The notes under the pieces: model-generated | Databases searched by the model: none | The model's input: the letters and a program-made list of their open reading frames with translations, nothing else | What the model was told of the DNA's origin: nothing | Made by a program: the position numbers and the translations under genes | Part shown: one piece after another, positions 6,625-12,815 of the stretch | Layout of the letters: every line of letters begins with the position of its first letter | Numbering within the stretch: the stretch's first letter is position 1 | Assembly (NCBI GenBank): GCA_049513455.1 | Contig: JBEKWB010000098.1 | Coordinates: 1-15,786, forward strand | Direction of reading: 5' to 3' | From: Bog-473 sp049513455 | GTDB lineage: Bacteria; Actinomycetota; Acidimicrobiia; Acidimicrobiales; RAAP-2 | DNA: 15,786 nt

Positions 6625-9240
6625 ATGACGCAGGCGGTCGAACCAAGTTCCTCCGTGGGGGTGAGCACCACCCGATTCACCCTGAACGGTCAGCCGGTGG
6701 CGGTCCGCACCGATCATCCCCACCTGCTCTCCGCACTGCGCGAGGAGCTCGACGTCACGTCCCCCAAGGACGGGTGCTCCCCCACGGGACAATGTGGCTG
6801 CTGCACTGTGCTGGTGGACGGCAAGGCACTCGTGAGCTGCCAGGTCTCGCTGGAGACGGCGACCGGCAAGGCGGTCACCACCCTCGAAGGGTTCGACGCC
6901 GTCGAACGGGAGCGATTCGCGTCGGTCTTCGCATCCTGCGGTGCGCTCCAGTGTGGTTTCTGCACCCCGGGAATCGTGGTTCGACTAAAAGCGCTCCTTG
7001 ACAAGAAGGGGTCCGGTCTCACGCGGGAGGATGCCAGCCGAAACCTGGGTGGGCATCTCTGCCGGTGCACCGGGTACACCAAGATTCTCGATGCGGTGGA
7101 GATCCTGGCCAGCGGCAAGACTGTCGTCGCGGAAGCCACCGGCGGCATCGGTGCCCGGGGAATCAAGTACGACAGCCTGCACCAGGCCCTCGGTGACGGC
7201 GACTATGTGGACGACTTGCGGGTAGCCGGCATGCTCCACGGGGCCCTGCGGCTCGCCGACCACGCCCGGGCAGATGTGCTGCGCATCGACACCTCCGCCG
7301 CGCTGTCCACGCCGGGCGTCGAGGCGGTCCTCACGGCGGCGGATGTGCCGGGGGACCTTCTCGTCGGGATCATCCACCACGACTGGCCGGTGTTCATACC
7401 CGAGGGCGGCCGGACTTCATATCTCGGTGACGTGTTGGCCATCGTGGTCGCTGACACCCGGCGAACCGCCCGACAGGCCGCTGCCCTGATCGATGTCCAC
7501 TACCGCCCTCTCCGTCCCCTGACGGACCCCCTCGCGGCGCTGGACGACCCCGAGGATGCCGTCGTCCACCTCAAGGGCAACGCGCTCTCGAAATCCACCT
7601 ACCGCCGTGGTGATGTCGCAGACGCGCTCTCGCGCTGCGCGCACCGCGTGCACCAGGTGTTCGAGACCCAGCGGGTGGAGCACGCGTTCTTAGAACCTGA
7701 GTCCACGCTGGCGGTGCCCCAACCGGACGGCACCTTGAAGGTCTTCTCGGGCGGGCAGGGCGTGTGGGACGACCGTGATCAGATCGCCTCCGTGCTCGCC
7801 GTACCGCCGGAGCGAGTGCTGGTCGAGCAGGTTTCGAACGGGGGCGCGTTCGGGGGAAAGGAGGACATGGCGAACCAGGCCCAGACTGCACTGGCGGCGT
7901 GGCTGTTGGGCCGCCCCGTCAAGTGCACGCTCTCGCGCGAGGAATCACTTCTCGTCCACCCGAAACGCCACCCGATGCGGCTCGAATACTGGGCGGGCTG
8001 TGACGAGCACGGCAGCCTCAAGGCTCTCAGGGCCCGCATCGTCGGGGACTCGGGACCTTATGCCTCGGTGGGCATGAAGGTCCTCGAGCGCGCTGCGGGG
8101 CACGCCTCAGGACCCTATGTGCTGCCGGCGATCGACGTGGAGGCGATTGCCGTTCGCACCAACAACCCGGTGTGCGGTGCGTTCAGAGGGTTCGGCTCCA
8201 ACCAGGCCCAGTTCGCCATGGAAGGCGTGATGGACCGTCTGGCCGAACGGGTCGGGATCAGCGGTTGGGAGATGCGCGCCCGCAATGTCGTCACTCCGGG
8301 CGCCGTGTGGGGACCCGGGCAGGTGATGGACGAAGGCTGCCGCGGCGCCCGGTCGTGCTTGGACGCCATAAGACCCGCCTATGAGGAGGCCGTCGCCGCA
8401 GGCAAGGCGGTCGGGCTGGGTCTCGGGCTCAAGAACGCCGGGCTCGGCAACGGATTCAAGGAGATCGCCAAGGCGGTTGTCCGCTTCTCCGATGACGGCG
8501 GTGTCGAAATTCGCCACTGCTGGACGGAAATGGGGCAGGGGATCCACACGGTGGTGCGCCAGGTCGCCGTGGAGGAACTGGGAATCGACCCCTCGCGGGT
8601 CGTCGTCGTGGTCGACACCTCTCGGGAGCTCGGAGCCGGACAGACCACGGGCTCACGCGGGACGCTCATGGGCGCGGGGGCCGTCGCCGAAGCCTGCCGT
8701 CGCGCCAACGAGGGCGGGCGACGTCCCAACGTCGACTACATGGGTGAGCACCGTGTGGACTGGACCAACTCGATTGAAGAAGCGGTCGAGCATCCCACCG
8801 TCCATGCGGCGTTCTCGTACGCAGCCCAGCTGGTCGTGATCGACCGCACGAACGGCGGGATCGAGAAGGTGCTTGCCGTCCATGACGTCGGGCGGGCGGT
8901 GAACCCGATGTTGTGCGAGGGGCAGGTCCAGGGGGCGGTGCACATGGGCCTCGGCTACGCCCTCTCCGAGGATTTCCCCTCGGACGAGGACGGTCGACCC
9001 CAAAACATGACGCTCAAGAGCTTGGGGATACTGCGTCCCAAGGACGTCCCGACGATTGAGGTTGTGCTCGTCGAGGAGCTCCAACCTCGCTCCCCTTACG
9101 GCATCAAGGGCATGGGAGAGATCGGTCTCGTCCCGACGGCCGGTGCAGTGGCAACCGCCCTTCACGATCTCGACGGAGTGTGGCGATCGATCCTCCCCAT
9201 GCGCCCCGCCGCAGCGACCGAGGGACCTTCAGCGGACTGA
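6625..9240 (+). CDS. Selenium-dependent-type xanthine dehydrogenase (fused 2Fe-2S and Mo domains)
   Basis: An 871-residue molybdenum hydroxylase. The ferredoxin and helical 2Fe-2S domains (about 16-160) are intact, with all eight ligands present: C51, C57, C60, C72, C110, C113, C146 and C148. The Mo domain (about 180-860) has GGAFGGK (406-412), AFRGFG (519-524), MGQG (636-639) and GIKGMGE with catalytic glutamate E832. The fusion without an FAD domain, the compact region after about residue 690, and the C-terminal blocks AVHDVGRAVNP and MGLGYALSEDFP match the family called selenium-dependent xanthine dehydrogenase (EF2570-type). Members occur with genes for a labile-selenium Mo cofactor. The likely reaction is hydroxylation of hypoxanthine/xanthine or a related oxopurine, or the reverse. 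The ATG has a strong GGAGAGGA at 6613-6620. There is no second FAD subunit, so it may share the YgfM-like one. Selenium dependence is family knowledge; it is not visible in the sequence. Confidence 0.88.
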   Translation: MTQAVEPSSSVGVSTTRFTLNGQPVAVRTDHPHLLSALREELDVTSPKDGCSPTGQCGCCTVLVDGKALVSCQVSLETATGKAVTTLEGFDAVERERFASVFASCGALQCGFCTPGIVVRLKALLDKKGSGLTREDASRNLGGHLCRCTGYTKILDAVEILASGKTVVAEATGGIGARGIKYDSLHQALGDGDYVDDLRVAGMLHGALRLADHARADVLRIDTSAALSTPGVEAVLTAADVPGDLLVGIIHHDWPVFIPEGGRTSYLGDVLAIVVADTRRTARQAAALIDVHYRPLRPLTDPLAALDDPEDAVVHLKGNALSKSTYRRGDVADALSRCAHRVHQVFETQRVEHAFLEPESTLAVPQPDGTLKVFSGGQGVWDDRDQIASVLAVPPERVLVEQVSNGGAFGGKEDMANQAQTALAAWLLGRPVKCTLSREESLLVHPKRHPMRLEYWAGCDEHGSLKALRARIVGDSGPYASVGMKVLERAAGHASGPYVLPAIDVEAIAVRTNNPVCGAFRGFGSNQAQFAMEGVMDRLAERVGISGWEMRARNVVTPGAVWGPGQVMDEGCRGARSCLDAIRPAYEEAVAAGKAVGLGLGLKNAGLGNGFKEIAKAVVRFSDDGGVEIRHCWTEMGQGIHTVVRQVAVEELGIDPSRVVVVVDTSRELGAGQTTGSRGTLMGAGAVAEACRRANEGGRRPNVDYMGEHRVDWTNSIEEAVEHPTVHAAFSYAAQLVVIDRTNGGIEKVLAVHDVGRAVNPMLCEGQVQGAVHMGLGYALSEDFPSDEDGRPQNMTLKSLGILRPKDVPTIEVVLVEELQPRSPYGIKGMGEIGLVPTAGAVATALHDLDGVWRSILPMRPAAATEGPSAD

Positions 9241-9242
9241 CC

Positions 9243-9266
9243 GGGCCGGGATCCCGGGAGCGGCCC
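9243..9266 (+). terminator. Possible GC-rich hairpin after the second hydroxylase gene
   Basis: Arms GGGCCG (9243-9248) and CGGCCC (9261-9266) are complementary, with a smaller palindrome CCGGGATCCCGG (9246-9257) as an alternative fold. It begins 3 bases after the stop codon at 9240. There is no T-tract, so transcription termination is only possible; it could also protect the 3' end. Confidence 0.25.
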
Positions 9267-9289
9267 CCGCCCTCCGTCTGCCTCATGGG

Positions 9290-9295
9290 TAGGCT
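9290..9295 (+). promoter_or_regulatory. Candidate -10 element TAGGCT for a leaderless serine dehydratase transcript
   Basis: TAGGCT fits TANNNT and ends 5 bases before GTG 9301 and 8 bases before ATG 9304. No Shine-Dalgarno sequence precedes either codon. This geometry is what leaderless actinobacterial mRNAs show, with transcription starting at or next to the start codon. The signal is short and could be chance. Confidence 0.4.
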
Positions 9296-9300
9296 GAACG

Positions 9301-10027
9301 GTGATGCTCAGCGTCTTCGATCTCTTCAGCGTTGGCATCGGCCCGTCGAGTTCCCATACCGTTGCCCCGATGCGGGCGGCTCGAGCTTTTCTCGAGTCCC
9401 TCGATCATGCCGGATCACTCGGCGATGTCTGCACGCTGAGTGTCGAGCTCTACGGTTCGCTCGCGGCCACCGGGCGTGCGCACGGCACCGGGAAGGCCCT
9501 TCTGCTCGGTTTCGAAGGTGAGGATCCGGCGACGGTCGACGTCGCCACCATCGAGAGGCGCGTCGCGCAGATCCGACGACGGCATCGCGTCTCGCTCCTC
9601 GGCCGGCATGAGATCACTTTCGAGGAGAGCACCGATGTGATCCTCCATCGGGATGAGCTACTACCCATTCACCCGAACGCCATGCGCTTCTCCGCCTGGC
9701 GTGCCGACGGCTCCGCCATCTCCTCCCGGACGTCCTATTCGATAGGCGGGGGGCTCGTTCTTGACGACATCACGGCGCAGAGGCCCGCCATAACGAAGGT
9801 GCCGCATCCGTTCACTTCTGCCGGGCAACTTCTGCACCTCTGTGAGACGAGTGGCCTGCGGATCAGCGACGTGGTGCTCGAGCCGCCTTGCGCTGCGCGG
9901 CGACGGGCGTCACGCCGTGTCGCTCGACAAGGCCCTCCTTACGATGCGCCAGACCGGAGAGGACATGAAGACGAAGTACAAGGAGACCGCGCGGGGTGGC
10001 CTGGCACTGAACATCACCGAGTGCTGA
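9301..10027 (+). pseudogene. sdaA: Broken iron-sulfur L-serine dehydratase (internal deletion plus frameshift)
   Basis: The intact enzyme is a single chain of about 455 residues that converts L-serine to pyruvate and ammonia using an oxygen-sensitive [4Fe-4S] cluster. Here the N-terminal (beta) domain is clear: SVGIGPSSSHTVAPM at the start, then SYSIGGGLVLDD and HPFTSAGQLLHLCETSGL, up to ISDVVLE at about residue 194. In that frame the protein then becomes arginine-rich nonsense. From about 9889, in the frame starting at 9842, the genuine family C-terminus appears: RLALRGDG, then TGEDMKTKYKETARGGLAL and the terminal NITEC, with a TGA stop at 10025-10027. So about 210 residues, including the whole cluster-binding catalytic region, are gone and the ends are out of frame. 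An assembly error is the main alternative. In purine fermenters, serine dehydratase lies downstream of glycine release, so its position beside purine genes may be meaningful. The product should be inactive. Confidence 0.85.
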
Positions 10028-10345
10028 GGGCCACGCTCAGGCGGACCGGCTCCGTCGGTGCGGCGGCGCTGGGTCAAGGCCGGAGATGAACGACACGATC
10101 TGTGCGGTGAGCCGCTCCGGGCCGGACCCTCAATTCGAGTGGGGAACAGGCCCGGACCAAATTCGGCAACCGCTCCACCAGGTTGATGGCGTCGTCAAAG
10201 GGGTGGATGAGATGGAGCTTGCCGACACGCATATGAAGCGCTATCGCACCGCCTGAGATCCCTGCCCGCGGGTCGACGGCTACCACTCCTCTCCGGACGA
10301 CTTCTCAGCCGTGTGGTCTCCGCACCGCCGCGCGGGAGCGAGGTG
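10028..10345. other. Gene-poor stretch between the serine dehydratase remnant and the protease gene
   Basis: About 320 bases with no confident gene. It holds a 70-codon minus-strand frame (GTG at 10286, stop at 10074) that begins soon after an in-frame stop codon. Part of its translation, GKLHLIHPFDDAINLVERLP, looks protein-like, with alternating hydrophobic residues and few arginines. I do not recognise a family. It could be a small gene or the tail of a decayed one. GGAGAGGA precedes the GTG but at poor spacing. Confidence 0.3.
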
Positions 10346-11638
10346 TCAACCGGCGGGACCGGTGGCCAAGGTTACCGTCGCCGTGTGCGACTGGCCCGAG
10401 ACGTCTTCCCACCCGAGCGCAACGGTGGCGCCGGGAAGGAGCGCTTGGAGCATGGTGGTGAGATCGGTTGGGGTACTGACGCTCTGGCCGTTGACCGACA
10501 CGATCACGTCGCCTGGAACCAGCCCTGCGCTCTCAGCCGGCGTTCCCGACCACACCCCCACGACGACCGCTCCGGTGACACTGGAGAATCCCCTGGAGAA
10601 GGCGGAGACCTCCACCCCGAGGAAGGCGGTAGGTCCGATGTGCACGGTGTCAGAAGCTGCACCAGCGGTGATCTGGGCGGCGAGCGTACGCGCCGTCTCG
10701 CTCGGGATGGCGTAGCCCTGACTCGTCCCTCCTCCGAAGAAGTACCCGATTGACGCCGCCGTGTTCATCCCGATGACCTGTCCCGTGGCGTCGAGAAGGG
10801 GGCCGCCCGAGTCCCCGGCCTGAATCGGGGCATTGGTCTCGATGAGACCGCTCAGCTGCTCGGAGGCACCGCTTGCTTCGTCGACCGCGGTAATCGACTG
10901 GTCGAGGGCGGTGACCTTTCCGCGCGCGACGCTCGGGGTGCCCCCGGTGCCGCCGGCGTTGCCCAGGGCCACCACCGGACTACCGACCCGCACCGTTGCG
11001 GAGTCGCCGATCGAGACGGTCTTGAGGCCCGAGGCCCCCTGGAGCTGGAGCACCGCGACATCTCCCGTCAGGTCATAGCCCACCACCGTCGCCGAGTAGG
11101 TCTTGTGGTTGCCGACATCGGTGACGCTGATGGACGTGGCCCCGTTGATCACGTGGTTGTTGGTCAGCACGCGGCCCGACGAGGTGAGCACCATGCCCGT
11201 CGCGGCCGCCGCCTCGCTCTCGTAGCCGAGGGTGGTGTTGACGTCGACGAGTTCGGGGTCGACCTTCGCGGCCAGGGCAGCGCTCGACGAGCTGGACGGC
11301 GCGGGAGTGGTGGTGGACGGCGCTGTTTTCACCGTCGGCGACGAAACGGGGGCGCTTCCCCAGACCAGGTAGCCGATCCCCATACCGACGATGATGATGA
11401 TGATGGCCAAGACTCCGTCTATCAGCGGATGTCGGGCCGGTTTACGCGGTCGGGAGCGTCGCCCTTGGTGGGATCCGGACACAACATCCCATTCTGAACC
11501 TCCCCCCGATGCCTCCCTCTGCCCAGGTCCAGCCGGGATACCCGGGGACGACGCCGTGGGGATCGACGAGGGATCCAAAGGCTGCGTCACAGTTGGCCCA
11601 GCTGCCTCAAGCGGCTTGGTATCGTCTATCGGCTTCAT
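10346..11638 (-). CDS. Membrane-anchored S1C (HtrA-like) serine protease with PDZ domain
   Basis: A 430-residue protein. It has a proline/glycine/serine-rich cytoplasmic tail (1-70), one transmembrane segment (about 74-93, including five isoleucines in a row), a low-complexity Ser/Thr/Pro/Ala linker (95-125), a trypsin-like domain (about 126-325) and a PDZ domain (about 336-425). The catalytic triad is H162 (TNNHVI), D193 (LTGDVAVL) and S277 (AGDSGGPL). This is the layout of actinobacterial HtrA/PepD-type proteases, which face the cell exterior and cleave or sense misfolded envelope proteins; the PDZ domain binds exposed C-termini. The ATG at 11638 lies inside the end of the upstream 92-residue gene (32-base overlap) and has only a weak GAAAGAG ahead of it, so coupled translation is likely. 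The partner gene and target proteins are unknown. Confidence 0.9.
   Translation of the reverse strand: MKPIDDTKPLEAAGPTVTQPLDPSSIPTASSPGIPAGPGQREASGGGSEWDVVSGSHQGRRSRPRKPARHPLIDGVLAIIIIIVGMGIGYLVWGSAPVSSPTVKTAPSTTTPAPSSSSSAALAAKVDPELVDVNTTLGYESEAAAATGMVLTSSGRVLTNNHVINGATSISVTDVGNHKTYSATVVGYDLTGDVAVLQLQGASGLKTVSIGDSATVRVGSPVVALGNAGGTGGTPSVARGKVTALDQSITAVDEASGASEQLSGLIETNAPIQAGDSGGPLLDATGQVIGMNTAASIGYFFGGGTSQGYAIPSETARTLAAQITAGAASDTVHIGPTAFLGVEVSAFSRGFSSVTGAVVVGVWSGTPAESAGLVPGDVIVSVNGQSVSTPTDLTTMLQALLPGATVALGWEDVSGQSHTATVTLATGPAG
11390..11404. repeat. Trinucleotide repeat (GAT)5 inside the protease transmembrane segment
   Basis: Five exact GAT units on the plus strand, read as five ATC isoleucine codons on the minus strand within the membrane anchor. 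Slippage here would add or remove hydrophobic residues without a frameshift. Confidence 0.6.
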
Positions 11639-11885
11639 CTCTTTCGAGGGTGGTCAATGGGCTCGCACTCTTCACCTCGAGGGTTTCGCGGGTGCGTGAT
11701 TGCCCTATCAGCGCCTCGTAATGTGCTGCCCGCTCCCCCGTGATCTGCGCCGTCCGGCGCTCGTAGAGCGCCGCCCTGCGGAGCGCCTCCTCGAGCTCAT
11801 CCGCGCTTTTCAGCACTTTGACAAAGAGCCGTGGTTCCAAAGTGGGAACCTCCGGGGATTCCGTGTGCCGCCGGATCACGCTCAT
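11607..11885 (-). CDS. Small charged helical protein of unknown function, upstream of the protease
   Basis: A 92-residue protein that I do not recognise. It is rich in Glu, Arg and Ala, with a probable long amphipathic helix or coiled coil between about residues 25 and 65 (DELEEALRRAALYERRTAQI region). It has no signal peptide or membrane segment. Evidence that it is real: AGGAGG (complement of 11891-11896) sits 5 bases before the ATG, and the frame ends inside the first codons of the protease gene, overlapping by 32 bases on the same strand. That arrangement suggests the two are co-transcribed and translationally coupled. A regulatory or adaptor role for the protease is only a guess from context. 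Confidence 0.65.
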   Translation of the reverse strand: MSVIRRHTESPEVPTLEPRLFVKVLKSADELEEALRRAALYERRTAQITGERAAHYEALIGQSRTRETLEVKSASPLTTLERDEADRRYQAA

Positions 11886-11913
11886 TCTGGCCTCCTACGC
11901 GTCGCGTCATTGC

Positions 11914-11925
11914 TAGCTATAGCTA
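11914..11925. promoter_or_regulatory. Perfect palindrome TAGCTATAGCTA upstream of the protease operon
   Basis: A 12-bp perfect inverted repeat, strikingly AT-rich for this DNA. It lies 28 bases upstream of the ATG of the 92-residue gene and 17 bases upstream of its AGGAGG. The position suits an operator or a promoter-overlapping regulator site controlling the protease operon. No regulator gene is adjacent. Confidence 0.4.
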
Positions 11926-12168
11926 AGGCCCCTCTCAGGACCGCCAACAGGGCCGAAGGTCACTGCATCGGTGAACCGGATCTCTCGGAGACGACTCGAG
12001 GGGGCGCCCCGGAGACGTCCACCAGCTCAGGCTCCGCTTCGGCACGTGGCACCACAACCCGGGCTCGACTCTGATGAGCTTCTCGTCCGGGTCGAAGCGT
12101 GCGATCTCGACCGCGGCGACGCCCTGGTCACGCAGGACGGTTTTACCTATGCTTGGAACCGTGGAAAC

Positions 12169-12174
12169 TATCGT
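12169..12174 (+). promoter_or_regulatory. Candidate -10 element TATCGT for the DUF1707 gene
   Basis: TATCGT matches TANNNT and would give a leader of about 22 bases that includes AGGAAG at 12192-12197. I see no well-spaced -35 hexamer, so this is tentative. Confidence 0.3.
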
Positions 12175-12202
12175 CTCGACGCAACATTGACAGGAAGACC
12201 CG

Positions 12203-12814
12203 ATGCCAAGTAACGGGTACCCGGAATACGCCAGCCATCCCTGGCACCACTACATGGCAGCGGGTGCTGCCTCAACGTTGGAGTTGGTCCTTCCGTTCCT
12301 GGTCGTTGCCCTCCTCATAGGAGCCGGACGCAGGGGTGCGGACTGGGCCAGGACCCATCTGAGCAGGCGCAGCTCCCGGGTCGCCACGAGGACGGCTCGC
12401 GCCGTATCCCCGGTGCTTGCATCCGACCGGGAGCGAGACGAGACCGCGAGCCTCGTCTCGCGGGCGGTCGGCGAGGGCCGCCTGAGCATTGAAGAGGGCA
12501 TGCAACGCATCGACGCTGTGCTCCGCAGCCGCCACCGTCACCAACTTGGGGCTCTCGTAGCGGATCTGCCGACCCATCCCTCAACCGCCCCCAGGCCGTT
12601 CACCTCCACACCGCTGCGCGCCGGACTCCTCGCCGTCACGGCTGCCGTGGTCCTCGCCGCCGTGCTCGTCCAGGCCCTCGTCGGGCTTTGGGAGCTGTGG
12701 CCGTTCGCCGTGCTCACACTCGGCGCCTCGACACTGCTGCCTCTAGGGAGGATCCGGTCACCTCAAGGCCGGCGCATATCTCTCAGAGATCTTCCATCAT
12801 CTGATGTAATCTGA
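12203..12814 (+). CDS. DUF1707-domain membrane protein
   Basis: A 203-residue protein with a predicted membrane segment at about 26-42, a basic stretch at 43-66, a DUF1707 (SHOCT-like) domain at about 74-123, and two further hydrophobic segments at about 139-160 and 163-182. The DUF1707 signature is visible in SDRERDETASLVSRAVGEG, LSIEEGMQRIDAVLRSR and LGALVADLP. DUF1707 is common in actinobacteria and of unknown function; it is usually at the N-terminus of small membrane proteins, whereas here it sits between membrane segments. The start is supported by AGGAAG at 12192-12197. The last 11 codons run into the end of the convergent acyltransferase fusion gene and into lower-GC sequence, so the C-terminus may have been altered when that DNA arrived. 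Confidence 0.75.
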   Translation: MPSNGYPEYASHPWHHYMAAGAASTLELVLPFLVVALLIGAGRRGADWARTHLSRRSSRVATRTARAVSPVLASDRERDETASLVSRAVGEGRLSIEEGMQRIDAVLRSRHRHQLGALVADLPTHPSTAPRPFTSTPLRAGLLAVTAAVVLAAVLVQALVGLWELWPFAVLTLGASTLLPLGRIRSPQGRRISLRDLPSSDVI

Positions 12815-12815
12815 G
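12782..12815. terminator. Possible two-way terminator at the convergent gene ends
   Basis: Outer arms CTCAGA (12782-12787) and TCTGAG (12810-12815) are complementary and enclose a smaller hairpin CATC-ATCT-GATG (12795-12806). The structure sits exactly over the overlapping stop codons of two convergent genes. It lacks T-tracts and has an unpaired inner gap, so it is only a candidate. Confidence 0.25.

Larger units (their letters stand above)
11886..12202. other. Divergent intergenic region, no confident gene
   Basis: About 317 bases between the minus-strand 92-residue gene and the plus-strand DUF1707 gene. It should hold promoters for both. It contains a 12-bp AT-rich palindrome near the left end and a possible -10 TATCGT at 12169-12174 ahead of the DUF1707 gene. 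A plus-strand frame at 11971-12213 contains a short piece (DELLVRVEACDLDRGDAL) reminiscent of the N-terminus of alcohol dehydrogenases, too weak to call even as a remnant. Confidence 0.45.

Noticed and set aside
9842..10027. Short frame containing the serine dehydratase C-terminus as a separate gene
   Set aside because: Only its last 47 or so codons resemble the family and the first part is the N-terminal domain read out of frame. It is the other half of the pseudogene.
11971..12213. Plus-strand 80-codon frame with an alcohol-dehydrogenase-like snippet
   Set aside because: Only about 18 residues look familiar, the rest is arginine-rich, it lacks a ribosome-binding site, and it overlaps the well-supported DUF1707 start. 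The opposite strand also reads plausibly there, so neither is convincing.
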